Assembly: GCA_015680685.1 (NCBI GenBank) | Contig: MNCI01007937.1 | Location: 1,303,961 to 1,367,960 of the forward strand | Length of the DNA stretch: 64,000 nucleotides | From: Gnetum montanum | Taxonomy: Eukaryota > Streptophyta > Gnetopsida > Gnetales > Gnetaceae | Reading direction: 5' to 3' | Shown here: in pieces, positions 32,935 through 44,460 of the stretch | Layout: each line of letters opens with the position of its first letter | Position numbering within the stretch: position 1 is the stretch's first letter | Notes under the pieces: generated by a model | What the model was told of the DNA's origin: nothing | Seen by the model: only the letters and a program-made list of their open reading frames with translations | Database searches by the model: none | Position numbers and translations under genes: made by a program

Positions 32935-35740
32935 ATGGCCCCAAAACGTGGACAAACGGAAGGTCCTACTCAAGGTGGAAGCAAACGATCTTGGAGAGGT
33001 GGAAGACAAGATCCTGCTGGACAACATACAAAATAGGAGGAGCCATCGTTCAATATTCATCAAGAGGACCCTCCTACCGTATAGTATGGGTAGGCAGAAG
33101 GAGGAGCTGCTGCAGCACTTAAACAGGGACAACATCTCACATTGCCCCAAGATTGTGTTTAGGCCATCCATGAAAAGCCCACATTCGTTGTGGTGATTGT
33201 GGAGTTAAACTTTGAATCTTTTGCAAAGTTCCCTCCTGAGGCTATTAAGGATCACCTCAAAGGGTAACCCTTATGGCCTACCCTCTCTGAAAGCGGTGCC
33301 TAGTACCTAGGGAAGATGTACCAGTTTTCGCACAACAGAGAGCAAGGCACCACTGTTAACATTTGTGGTGTGATAGTTGATATCTCTGCATAGGCCATTT
33401 TGGAAGTATTAAACCTTCCAAATACAAGGCCAAAAGTTGCTCAGTTATCCATCCATTCAGACCCCGATGTGCAACGAGATTGGTTAGAATGGGGCTTATG
33501 GCAGAGATAAAACATTTGGTGAGTTGACAACGAAAGAGAGGATTTACTTCAAAATTGGAACATATCACCTCATTCCCACGAAGGGCTTAAAAAGAATATC
33601 AACGTATGCGGCTAGAGGATGTGCAGTGTTGATGGAAAAGGTTAACGCTAACTTGCCCCATCTATATTTAACAGAGATCCTAAGGAGGTTCGAGGAAAGG
33701 AAGATAGGGAAGATGGCGCTGCCTTTCCCTTGTCTTATTAGAAAGCTTTGCCAACGTGCTAGTATTCGGGGGTATACCAATGATGTTTTTCAAAAAGCTC
33801 AAACTGATTCATACTCCGAATTGTTAAAGTCGCCAGCTCCAAGGAAAATCACTGGCAAGACACTGGGACCTAAAGAAGAAGAAGAACAAACAGCTGGACC
33901 AACTACAACTCAACTTGTAGGTTCCAGCCAACCTCCAAGCATAGGCCCCAGCCAACAACAGGAAGCAGGGCCCAGCATAGGCCAAGATCAGTCACCGCCG
34001 CAAGACTATAGACTGTCGATGAGCCATCTCAGGGCCATCGCTGAGATAGTCAGTTGGGGAAGTCGTGATGATGCAAACCTCTTCCACGTCATTGATGATA
34101 CCATTCAGCCCACTATTTCTTTGGATCGCACAAGGGGTGAAGTGCCTATTCACACAGGAGGAGGGGAAAGTAGATGGTCACAATAGATCTCAAGAAACGC
34201 GGCATCTTTCTAGGTGCAATTAGAAACTAGTGAAGGGGCCACTGTGGTGGTCATGCAACACCAGAATGTCACGGGAGCTGTAGAAGTGGTCGTGGACCAC
34301 ATTAAGGAATTGTTCAATGTACCTATTGTGCCACCGGTAGATCTCACAAGAGCACGGGATGCTCAAACTTTGGCCAAAACTTCAATGACTCCTATGGAAC
34401 ATGAGGATGCGCTTCATCAATTGCTCCAAACAGGGCACGTAATGACGTCCTTTTTTGACATCCCTCAAGATGTTACGGTAATTCATTCAGACCTCATTTC
34501 CACAAAGGGGAAGCTAGTCTTAACAGAAGTGACGGCCGACCATGCGGAAGAAGAAGTGCAGAAATTGCAAGAGTAGCTCGTGGCCCTACAGGCAGCACAG
34601 CAGGACCCTCTACAATTTTTTCCCGCATACCAACTAGATAATTTTAGAATTGAGCAACTAACCAAGCTAATCGCAAAGAATAAAAAGGTGGCTGATGAAA
34701 AAGAGAAGGCTATTTGGGATGCCTCGGCTACACAGGTGCAAACTCATGCACATCTTAAGGCACTTAACGCCTTACAAGAAGAAAATAAACAGCTTGCTAC
34801 CGAAAACCTTCAGTTGACCACCATGGAAAAGCAAAAGAATGTTCTCGAGGAACACTTTCATCAATTGCGAGAACAATTCATCTAGGTAAACCAAGACATA
34901 AGTCGTTTAGCCAGGGAGAACCAAACCCTCTCAATGGAGGAGGTACGTGCAATTCATCAAAAGACAGCTATTGAAATAAGTGCATGGCAAAATGAGGCTA
35001 AACGACATGAGAAGCTAAACGAGCACTTCCAAGATCAAGTGGGGATGTACAAATAGATCCTTGAGAAGGAGATCCATATGGCCAAGGCCCACATCAATGT
35101 TATCAATGCTCAACACACTGACTGGTAGGCCATATTGGACACATATGCCTTCGCCCACCAAGTGAAAGTTAAGAGCTGGGACCTACAGATTTAGGATTTG
35201 ATAGGATACATGGAGTTGGAAAACCTGCGATATGCCAACCTTGCCATGTTAATAGTAGGGTGCCTCAGGACAGAGCTTGAGTAGCAGGTAGCAACCACCC
35301 ACACTAAATACAAACCAGAATTTGCAGAACGTAAGAAGCTATCGGAAAAATTCGAAGTTGCAAATTCTAAGCTTGAGGTGGTAAAGAAAAGCTACCAAGA
35401 CCAAAAGTGTGGTGCAGCATATTTGGCTCGATGGCTAGCAAATTTTCAAGAGTACAAGGATAAAGCTAGAGCCTATGAGGAGGAACGATGAGTGTTCGCA
35501 GCTTGGTATGTCAAGGCCAATCAAATGTGTCTGCAACTACCCTACCCGTGGGACGTGCCGACTACGTCAAACATTGGAACATTAGCATGGATGGCACAAG
35601 ACCCTCAGACCGAAGAGTAGAAGCTCTAGGCCATACTTCAACGCCATCAAGTCTCAAAGCCTAGAGCACAAGACAAAGGGAAAGCACCAATGGAGGAGCC
35701 ACCATCACTTGGAACTACATGGGTTTCAAAATTTTTGTAG
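32935..35740 (+). pseudogene. Element B ORF2: coiled-coil protein, nonsense-riddled
   Basis: The ATG at 32935 begins a basic N-terminus (MAPKRGQ). A globular part runs to about 33800 (FPPEAIKDHL, ICGVIVDIS, ILEVLNLPNTRPKV, LMEKVNANLPHLYLTEILRRFEERKIGKMALPFPCLIRKLC). This resembles the putative plant transposon-protein domain found in retrotransposon extra ORFs, though no search was run. Next come a P/Q/S-rich linker (33830-34010), a long coiled coil (about 34560-35480, for example NALQEENKQLATENLQLT) and a tail near 35690 (KGKAPMEEPPS) ending in TAG at 35738. There is one frame change near 33505 and about twenty stops, nearly all TAG or TAA. No signal peptide or membrane segment is seen, so it is not an obvious envelope protein. 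Confidence 0.6.
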
Positions 35741-35875
35741 TTGTAGCACATTATGTGTGTTGTGTCTTTGTTTTTTTTCATTTCACACTAGAGCATAATC
35801 CCATTTTTCCCATCTAATAATCCCATACCTATCCACTGCGTAATCATTGTAACTCAAGGACGAGTTTTCATTCAG

Positions 35876-35886
35876 TCGTGGGGGTA
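35876..35886 (+). other. Element B polypurine tract
   Basis: GTCGTGGGGGTA immediately precedes the 3' LTR. Element A has GTCGTGGAGGTA in the same place (55400-55411). Confidence 0.8.
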
Positions 35887-36441
35887 TGATGAGTCGTCAT
35901 TTGGGGCGACCGCGATATCACAACCTAACTCGCGATATCACATACGTGATATTGCAGCCTGTCTCCTCATCTATAAATAAGAGGTAGAAAGATGAGTTTT
36001 AGGAGTTAGTTCTTAGTTCCTTACCCAAACTCTTGTAGTTTTTCCTTCTTAGAGTTAGAATTATTTCCCAGTGTATGCCCATAGTGTGGTGATTGTAATT
36101 GTACGACATCCTTATTCAAGTGTGACATACTTGGACACACACATGACTGGCAATAAAGATCAAGATTACTTCATCATTGCAGCATTTACTTAGTTTAATC
36201 ATTTAATTAATTGTTATTTACTACTTTCCTAGTTAATCTCTCTCACCCTTAAACTCATGTTAAAACGGGGAATGAGTACGACTTGATTACGAGCATTTAA
36301 GTGTGACTACTTGGTAACCCAGTAGCGTACCTAGGATCTGCNCTACATGCCACAACTAGTCCGTCTGCGGAGTTCAATCAGATCACGCGTATAACGCTCG
36401 TATTCGTATGGTTGAGTGTAGGGGTACCTCGCCACTCATCA
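35887..36441 (+). repeat. Element B 3' LTR, shortened at a single-N join
   Basis: It matches the 5' LTR from both ends but is 555 bp against 797. The missing 242 bp coincide with the single N at 36342, so the loss is probably an assembly collapse rather than a biological deletion. Confidence 0.85.
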
Positions 36442-36446
36442 GCAAG

Positions 36447-36524
36447 TTTAGGTGAGATTGGAGCACTAAATTGAATAATGCTCTTTGGGCATACTACTCC
36501 ACATGGAAACTCCCTACAGGCTAC
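36447..36524 (+). pseudogene. Element A integrase, part 2 of 3
   Basis: About 80 bp between elements B and C continue A's integrase core, with the block NNALWAYYSTWKLPTG that in relatives reads ALWAYRTAYKTPTG. It is the only part of A left between the two insertions. The integrase homology resumes at 53003. Confidence 0.75.
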
Positions 36525-37889
36525 TGTACTATCCAAAATCATCAATGTAAGGCTGGAAGAAAACATACGCCGAAAGATCTCCAAAGAGACACAGATGACC
36601 CTACCTTCGCGTGAGGGTAAGCTGGAAAGACGAAGGCAGAGTGCCTTGGATGGTCTACATGCAGATCAACCAAGGACTTCCCCGAGCATACGCTATGGCC
36701 TACGCTAGGGTTAACATTACGAAATGTAAAATGAAGAGTGTAATAAAAATGAAACGTAAACGTGAAATACAGCATGTAAACGTACAGAGAATGTATTGCA
36801 GAAACCTGCAATGAAACAAAATAATGCAGACAATCAACGAGAACAGCACAACAGAAGGCAAAAATAAAACTGTATTGTATTAATTGACAAAACGTGCACC
36901 GGTCAAAACATAGTTGTGAATCTAGATTGCAAGTCAGACGTTAAGCTCTGATGTGTAGTGTTTGCAGGTGTTGGGAATCACGCGCATCCGAGCTCAGGAT
37001 TGCTGGTTTCTTTTGCCAAATTTTTTGCCAACCCCATTTATGTCACTAAATATGGTATTCATTCATTTTTTCCAGGTTCAGGAATAGGATTTGTGAATGA
37101 GGTCAATGGCTGTGTGATCTGAGAAAAATGGATCATGTGATAAGTGTACATGGGTAGACTATGTTTTAGACCAGATACACTGTATCTTACAACACAAGCT
37201 AGCTTACACCCATGGAAGTAGCGTAAGAACTTGACAAGCTCACAGATGGTGAGGCTTACAATGAAAATTTACAATGAATTTGCAATTAAAATTTGACTCT
37301 GGCTCGCTTAGAACTTCATGGTCTCTTGGATTAGCTGCTACAGGGTATTGATTTGAGTTGATCTTGTCCTGGCGTGTCTTCGATGTGTGTCCAAAATTTT
37401 TTGGGCCACTTTTGGTAGCTCGCGCTGGGCTCATGCTGTCAGCGTGACCTGGGCATGACCTGGGCATGAGCAGTGAAAATAGTATATTTTCGAGCCCGAA
37501 GTCAGGATTTTGAGGGCTAGGAACCTGGGGCAACCATTAGTGGAGGTTATGGGGGGTCCTTGTGCTCAATTTCAACCTATTTTGGCTCATTTTCGGGGCT
37601 CCAAAAGTTGGTGACGCTGAGCCTTACGCTGTGCAGCGTAAGAAAATGTAACCAAAGTATACTTAGCCAAAAATAAGCATTTTGAGCCTGAAACTTTTAT
37701 TTTTGGATGCCAAAAGCTGGTGCAATCACCTATGGGCCCTGAGGGGGACCTTGCCTATTGAATCGTGAACCATCGGGGGTTGTTTCGAAGGCCTCCAAGT
37801 TTGGTCATGCTGTACACATGCTTGGGTAGCCACATGACTTAGCTTGAATCTTGTTTGAAAGTGCTAGTCCAAAATTTTGTGGTGTTTCA
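36525..37889 (-). repeat. Element C 3' LTR
   Basis: 1365 bp, ending GGTGTTTCA on the plus strand. Relative to the 5' LTR it has about 30 extra bases near 37225-37255. The TATA box present in the 5' LTR is changed here to GGTATTCATTCA (37050). Confidence 0.9.
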
Positions 37890-37904
37890 TTGGCCCCTCT
37901 TTGT
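37890..37904 (-). other. Element C polypurine tract
   Basis: On the minus strand CAAAGAGGGGCCAA lies directly next to the 3' LTR, the expected primer for second-strand synthesis. Confidence 0.8.
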
Positions 37905-38186
37905 TGATTCCTGGAGGAATCTACCTGAGAGGCATCAACAAAGAAGTACAAAACACCACGAGCAACCGGGTATTAAGCATTGTCCATCGGCACTTGACCA
38001 AATGTCATCGCACCGTGTTTAGAAGTACATGGGATTGGGAAGTGAGGTTTTGAAATGTATAGGAAGGAAGGTTTGTTACTACAAGATTGGGGAGTGATGA
38101 AGGGATGATTTTGTTTAACTATGGGAAGGGGGATGCTATTATGTGAACACATCATGTTGGTCCTTGTCAATAGCTAGTATCTAACG

Positions 38187-38455
38187 GACTTGGGACCAAG
38201 GCATGGGATGTGCATCCTTTGGACGAATGAGACTCTTGTATACTATTTAAGAGAACTCATTGTCACAACCAGAGCCATGCAGTGAGGTGGTGCATTCTTT
38301 GGAGAAACAGGACCCTTGTTGAGTGTCAAAGGGAGCCTATTGTCCAACAGCCAAAGCTATGCAGTGAGGTGGTTAGTTCTTTGGAGAAAAAGGACCCTTG
38401 TTAAGTGTCAAAGAGAACCCGTTGTCCAACAGCCAAAGCTACGCAGTGGGATGCA
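38187..38455. repeat. 82-bp tandem repeat, about three copies
   Basis: Units begin GCAGTGAGG at 38279 and 38361 and GCAGTGGG at 38443, exactly 82 bp apart. A more diverged copy precedes them (38187-38278). Each contains TTTGGAG, GGACCCTTGTT and CCAACAGCCAAAGCTA. It lies in the non-coding tail of C. Confidence 0.85.
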
Positions 38456-39099
38456 ACATGATTGTTTAAGACAAGAGTGTTTTCTTCCAAGACAAGTACC
38501 TTCCCGACTGGGGCTTATATGGGAAGTGTCAATGGTCTTGTGATGGATTTTGCTCTTTCATTTTATATATTATTATTTTTTTGTCTCTTTTTTTTTAAAA
38601 CAGAGCTCTCTTTCAATGTTATACTCGTGCTTGTGTGCTTGTGTCTATTTCATGTGTTGTGCTATGTGTTGCAACTGCTTTAAGAGTTATAGTGTGCAAC
38701 CATGTGTTCATAGTTTTAGGATGATGGAGATATATCTGGGAAATCGGTAGAGAGAACATGTTAGGGAATAAGGGATGTTTGAGAAACTGGGAATGTACTT
38801 GTGAACGGTTTGGTTAACCGGGTTATATGCATCAGGAACAATGTGGTACCTCGTCGCCGTGATGAAGTGCATTTGTGTACGAACACCTCTAGGTGTCATC
38901 CTACAAACACAACTTCAAGAAGACAAGAAAACTACAAGTGAATGAGTTAGCTTAACACTTTAAACATGGATGCAACCAATGGGATGGAGACACCACGTGC
39001 AACCGCAGGCAAACAAAATTTAGTAGCAGCAATGTTGTCAAAGTCCATGTGATGAATTCATTAAGTAGGTTGATGATGACATGTTGTTCGATTTCAGCA

Positions 39100-39450
39100 A
39101 TAGATTAGTAGGCCAGTGAAGAAATTGCCAGTTTATAGTCTTGGTGAACTGTCGTGGATTATTTTTACGTCATAACCCATTGGACGTTGCCATTTTAGCA
39201 TTGTAGCAGACGGTGCCATGCTAGTTTATAGTCGTTGTGAACTATGAAGAGGCTAGCCAGTTTATAGTCTTAGTAGACTTTGTTGAATGAGTGTGATAGT
39301 TTAGTGTCATGTCGAACAGAACTCTGTGGTGTCGGTTTATCGTCATGACACCAAGACATTCTGTGATGCTAGTTTTTTAAGTCATAGCTCCAGGACTATT
39401 CTATGGTATCAGTTTTACGTCATGACACCAGGACCATGATGTACCTTAAG
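39100..39450 (-). repeat. Imperfect motif array GTTTATAGTC / GTTTTACGTCATGACACC
   Basis: Seven or more copies of a ~20-bp motif, spaced 30-50 bp, lie just downstream of the integrase gene in element sense. They are diverged relatives of the motif in the pro-RT spacer. Confidence 0.6.
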
Positions 39451-39459
39451 ATCATTAGA

Positions 39460-40993
39460 TGTAGAATGGTTTCAGGTACATGTGATTCATAGGATTGTCC
39501 AATTCATTTTTGTCCATGTCGGTGAGCTTGAATGCCCCATTATCATATGCTTTAGTGACTAAGTAAGGTCCTTCCTAGTTGGCTGAGAATTTATCTGGGT
39601 GTTCGCGGACCGCCTTAAGAACTAGGTCACCTTCCTTGATTGGCCGCTTATGTAGATTATGTTGATGACGTTGTCATTGTTGTCTCTAGTACCATTCGAT
39701 TTGGTCAAGCATTTGTACCCTTTCTTCCTCCACCACGTCAAGGTCAGCGATGTGTAGTTCATTGTTCTGGCTTTCATCAAGGAGGCTAGAGAGCATTATC
39801 CATAGCGAGGGAACCTGTAACTCCAAAGGTAACACAGTTTCAGATCCGTATACCAAACTATATGGTGTCTTACCTGTGGACATTCGATGCATTGTTCGGT
39901 ATGCCCATAGTGCATAGATTAACTGCTCGTGCCATCGTCTCTTACTTTGATTCAGCACTTTCTTGAGCACCATGATGATCGTTTTATTCGTAGACTCCAC
40001 TTGACCATTGCTCTGTGGGTAATATGGTGATGAAAATGAGTGCTTAATACCTAGGCTTTCACAGAAGCTTTTAGTATCCGTGCTACTAAATTGAGGCCCA
40101 TTATCAGTGACTATGGTCACTGGGATACCAAAGCAGGTTACGATGTTTTCTAATATGAAGTTACAAACATGTTTGGACATGGTTTTCCTTAGAGGAATAG
40201 CTTCTACCCACTTGCTGAAGTATTCAATCGCAGTGATGATGAAGCTATGTCCTATTGAAGATGGTGGTGTTATCGGCCCAATGATGTCTAATCCCCATTT
40301 TTGGAAGGGCCATGTGATTTGCGTAGTATGCAACTCATTAGGTGGTACATGTATTAGGTTACCGTGCCTTTGGCAAATGTTGCATTTCCTAACCCTGGAG
40401 AAACAATCGTACTCCATGTGTGGCCAGTAATAGCCCAAATGTCNAGAGAAACAATCGTACTCCATGTGTGGCCAGTAATAGCCCAAATGTCTAATTTTCG
40501 TTGCCATTGCTTTGGGTGCTATATGCCCTCCGCATAGTCCTTCATGAACTTGTTCCATGATTGTTTGGCCGTCGATGCTACTAATGCACATCAACAGGAT
40601 GGCTTCATAGGACTTGCGATACAAGGTGTCTCCTATTAATGCATATTGCCTAGAGCGTTTTCGCACCGCGTCCTTTTGAGCACTCGTCAAATGTTGTGAC
40701 GGTTCACCTCGCATAAGGTACTCTTTTATGTCATCGTACCACTCTATTGCTTGCGTAGTGTTGACGGAGGCTATGGATATTTCATCGAGTGCGTTGATCA
40801 CAGGATTGGCACAATTTTTTATAGAACTAGGCAATGCATGGAACATCTCAGGTGTCATGTTCAAGGCTAGTGTGGCAAGTGCATCGACAATAGTATTTTC
40901 GTTCCTAGGAATGTGTTGCACGTCTACGTTGATCAGTTGTTTTAGCAAGTGTTTCATTAGGTCATAGTATGGTGCAAATGTGGAGCTTTGCAT
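39460..40993 (-). pseudogene. Element C integrase with end of second RNase H
   Basis: The frame (435 codons open from 40993) starts with the end of the second RNase H (HIPRNENTIVDALATLA). It then gives the zinc-binding domain (HEGLCGGHIAPKA and CNICQRHG) and the catalytic core with all three acidic positions retained: GLDIIGPI near 40300, TDNGPQF near 40095 and NGQVESTN near 40000. WAYRTMHRMSTGKTPYSLVYG follows. Past a stop at 39686, the C-terminal GPY-type domain continues (EGPYLVTKAYDNGAFKL, to about 39490). A 46-bp duplication around the N at 40444 lies inside the zinc-binding domain. Confidence 0.85.
40398..40491. other. Assembly duplication around a single N
   Basis: Forty-six bases (40398-40443) are repeated identically at 40446-40491 with one N between. 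This would repeat 15 integrase residues that no related integrase repeats. It is almost certainly an unmerged contig overlap. Confidence 0.85.
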
Positions 40994-40999
40994 GTGTAG

Positions 41000-42981
41000 A
41001 TCTCAGTGACTTGATTGATTACTAACTATGAGTCACCTCGAACTACAAGACATGTGATTCCCGCAGTTAATGCCGCTATAAGACCTCTAAGAAGACCTTC
41101 GTACTCTACCACATTGTTGGTGCTAGGAAAGTTGAGTTGATAGGCAAAGGGACGAATTTCTTTCGATGGATATGTTATGATGGCTGCAACACTTCCCCCT
41201 CGAGAGGTGGATGCTCCATCAAAGTATAGGATTGTATCATAATTGTCGGGCACTACGTCTATGCTGTTAATATCTTCATCAGGGAATTCAAGGTTGATTG
41301 TCGCTTGATCTTGTGTTGGTGATGCGGTTAATTGATTGGCTATTGCTTGACCCTTGGAGGAGGATTGAGCAATATAACGCAAGTCAAACTCTGCAATCAT
41401 CACATTCCATCTAGCTAACCTACTTGATTCATAGATGTTGTTGGTGATAGCTCGAAGCACGTTATCTTTGCAAATGATATTGACTTGGTTGTGGAAGAGG
41501 TAATGCCGCCACTTTTTCAAGGAAAAGACAAGGGCAAAGCATGATCTCTCCATATCATTGTATCATTGTTCATGGGCAACCAACGCATGGCTTAAATAGT
41601 AAACGGGGATCTTAGCTCCATCTCCTCGTTTCTGGCAAAGCATGGATGCAATCGATGAATCAAATGTGGCAAGGTAGATGTAAAAAGATTTATCGCTTTG
41701 CAGGGTATGAACTGTTGGTAGTTGAGCCAACTCCATTTTTATGTTTTCAAAGGCTTCTTGGCACAGCTGAGTCCATTAAAAATGGATGTTCTTTCATAGT
41801 AAATGCTGCATGGGTTTCAACTTATCAGTTAGCTTTGCGATAAAGCATCTGATAAATTATAGTCTACCTTGCAGACCATGTAATTCAATGAGGTTCCTAG
41901 GCGGTTTCATATTAGTTATTGCTTTGACCTTATCGGGGTATACTTGTATACCTGTTTCGGAGACTACGAAGCCAAGCATTTTTCCCATCTTAATCCCAAA
42001 GACGCATTTCTTTGGGTTAAGCCTAAGGTCATATTTGAGACAACGTTTGAGTACCAAGTCTAGGTGCTTTGCATGTTGTTCAGTTGTTTTGGACTTGACT
42101 GCGATGTCGTCTACATAATCATTGAGCGAATCGAGCATATAATCACTAAATATATATGTCATTGCTTATTGATACGTGGCACCCATGTTTTTGAGACTAA
42201 ATGGCATCATTGTATAACAGAACATGCCCTAAGGTGTCATGAAGGTTGTCTTGAGTTGGTGTTCTGGGTTGATCCTAATTTGGTTTTATCCCAAGAATCC
42301 ATCCATAAAGGACAATAATGCATGTCCAGCGGTTGAATCAATGAGTTGATCGATGCTGGGTAGTGGGAAGTCATTCTTTATACTGGCTACATTGAGGTCA
42401 CGGAAGTCAATACATATGCGAATGTTGCCATTCTTCTTAGGGACTACAACAATGTTGGATACCCAATCGACATAATCAACAGCCCGGATGAAACCAGCCT
42501 GATAGAGCTTCATGATTTCGTTATGAACTGCCAACGCTACCTCAGGCCTAACCTTTCATGCTTTTTGCTTTACTGGTCTAAGTTTTTCATCGAGGATGAT
42601 GTTATGATGGATGATGCGAGGATCCAATCCTGGCATATCGGTATATGACCAAGCGAAAGTTTTGATATTATTCTTCAGCACTTGTGTAATGTCATTGGAA
42701 ATTTGCGGATTTAGTAGAGTACTTAATGTTAATGTTTTAAGCTCGTCATTAGACATGGTGATGGGGACTTTGATGAGGGGATCCTCAGTGATGTTGTCGG
42801 CTTCTAAGTCCAAAGTTTTAGTCATATCCTCAAAGCAGTCTAATGTTCCTTGAGTGGATGCCACGAAATTGTCATAAATTGATGATGAGTCTAGATCAAT
42901 GGATTCTAGGTTGCCTTCTCGTTGAATGGCCCCATGTGGCCCATTGATAGAGAACGTTGAAAAGAGGTTCTTGCTATCCAT
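41000..42981 (-). pseudogene. Element C reverse transcriptase, RNase H and second RNase H
   Basis: One frame runs from ATG 42981 to about 41000. Blocks: FAWSYTDMPGLDP and the PVKQK-like block (42600), VVVPKKNGNIRICIDFRDLN (42430), FMDGF (42290), and the catalytic YVDD at 42106-42117. Next are CVFGIKMGKMLGFVVS, the thumb, then RNase H (SCFALVFSLKKWRHYL, 41545). After a linker comes a second RNase H (YFDGASTSRGGSVAAIITYP, NVVEYEGLLRGL, VRGDS; 41240-41030). Stops at 42285, 41855 and between 41560 and 41850 break the frame, and a frame change near 40990 separates it from integrase. Confidence 0.85.
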
Positions 42982-44245
42982 ATGCTTGTTCCTACCAATT
43001 TAAACAACATTTTCTTGATGAGGAAGGTTTAAGTTTCACATGATTAGTCTAAGAAAACTGTGGTATGTAATGGCAGTTTTAGGCCATACCGGGCCATCCA
43101 TGGTATTCATGTTTCATATAAATAATAGTGTAATGATGTTCATGGTGATTTTTGTTCTTCATGTTTTTTTGTTGTTTTTTTTTTCACTTATGCCTTACTT
43201 CAGAAAACTATCTTGAGAACATGAAAAACAATACAATAAAGCAAAATAAATAAATAAAAGGCACAACAAAGTAAAATAGAAGAGAAGAGAAATAAGATGA
43301 GCTAAACTGATTCAGGAATACCAAAGGAATTTAAAAGGGAGTAGCGTAAGTTAGCATTGGCAGCGTAGCTAATTGGGTGCAACGTGAGTTACAGAGGGTA
43401 GCGTGAGTCAGGACAGCGTGAGTAACAGAACAGGGCAGCATGAGCAACAAAGCAGGTTAGCGTGAGCAACAAAGTAGGATGAAGGGCAAGGGTAAGCAGG
43501 AACGGGGAAAGGGGAAGAAGCAAGCAAGCTTAGCGTTTGTGGACGAGAGCGAGGAATTACATCAATGCCTTCCACAACCGAGGATTTCTTCGTGGGTTGG
43601 AACCCTACGCAGGTTTATTGCTTTCCTCTTTCTTTTCAATTTTTGCAGCATAGCACTAATGAGTGGCAGCGTCTAAGTTATGGGAATCACCGTATTTCAG
43701 TGTGTGAGGATGATTTAAATTTTAATTTTCAGGCGACAATCGTGTTTTCTGCATTCCTTCACTGTGTTCTAGGGCGTTTGTGTTTTGAATCGGCCAGTTT
43801 GAGTAATCGGGCTTCAACATGAGTTATTGGAGGCTAGTCCAAGGGTTCTAGTGTCGTCGTGAGCGATGCTCTCGTGTGCGAGTGAATTTCCTTGGCAGCA
43901 TGAATTGCCCTAGCGTGAGTTGCTTGCCCTGGGCAGCATGAGTAATGTGCCTTAGGCAGCATGAGTAACATGAATAGTGCCTTTAGCCAAAATCAACCTT
44001 GTTGATCCACTACAAATAACCAATGCTTGTGCCAAAATTTTATCGGTGTTTATGGGTTATCCTATAAACTGACGCTCAAAGGTTAAAATACAAAGCCTTG
44101 TATTCAAACACCAAATCACTGCTTGCACTAATAGATTTCTCATCACCAGTATCCGAGGTTTGGCGTTTGGTCCTATGAACTGTTTACAATACGGTGCGTG
44201 ATTGCGCTGACATCCGTGATTTTGGGTGGACTGTTACATGCTTGG

Positions 44246-44460
44246 TAGCATAAGTTAGCCGCCATTGCAATGTGAGTTAGCAGCCATTGCAGCGTGAGTT
44301 AGCCGCCATTTGCAACGTGAGTTAGCCACCATTGCAGCGTGAGTTAGCTACCATTTGTAGCATGAGTTAGCCACCATTTGCAGCATGAGTTAGCCACCAT
44401 TATAGCATGAGTTAGCCGCCATTTGCAACATGAGTTAGCTGCCATTTGCAGCATGAGTAT
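44246..44460. repeat. 22-23 bp tandem repeat, nine copies
   Basis: Nine consecutive copies of GAGTTAGCCGCCATTTGCAGC with single changes. Copies abut directly, so it is a minisatellite. Confidence 0.85.

Larger units (their letters stand above)
27956..36441 (+). mobile_element. Element B: pol-less Athila-type element with gag and a long second ORF
   Basis: LTRs at 27956-28752 and 35887-36441 are flanked by GCAAG on both sides (27951-27955 and 36442-36446). Inside are an Athila-type primer site, gag, a non-coding interval homologous to A's post-integrase tail, a U3-like block with 46-bp repeats, a coiled-coil-coding second ORF, and the polypurine tract TCGTGGGGGTA. Protease, reverse transcriptase and integrase are completely absent, so it could only have moved with enzymes supplied by a relative. 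It fits the gag-only (TR-GAG) class of non-autonomous elements but adds the second ORF. It inserted into A's integrase. Confidence 0.85.

Noticed and set aside
32935-35740. ORF2 of element B as a retroviral envelope gene
   Set aside because: No signal peptide, membrane segment or cysteine pattern is visible; the protein looks cytoplasmic and coiled-coil.
36542-36814. ORFs inside element C's LTR
   Set aside because: They lie in the LTR, and the copies in the other LTR differ; no coding role.
40398-40491. A true tandem duplication in integrase
   Set aside because: Identical copies flank a single N, the signature of an unmerged contig overlap.
44246-44460. Short regular repeats resembling a CRISPR array
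   Set aside because: Copies abut without unique spacers, and the context is a plant retrotransposon; it is a minisatellite.
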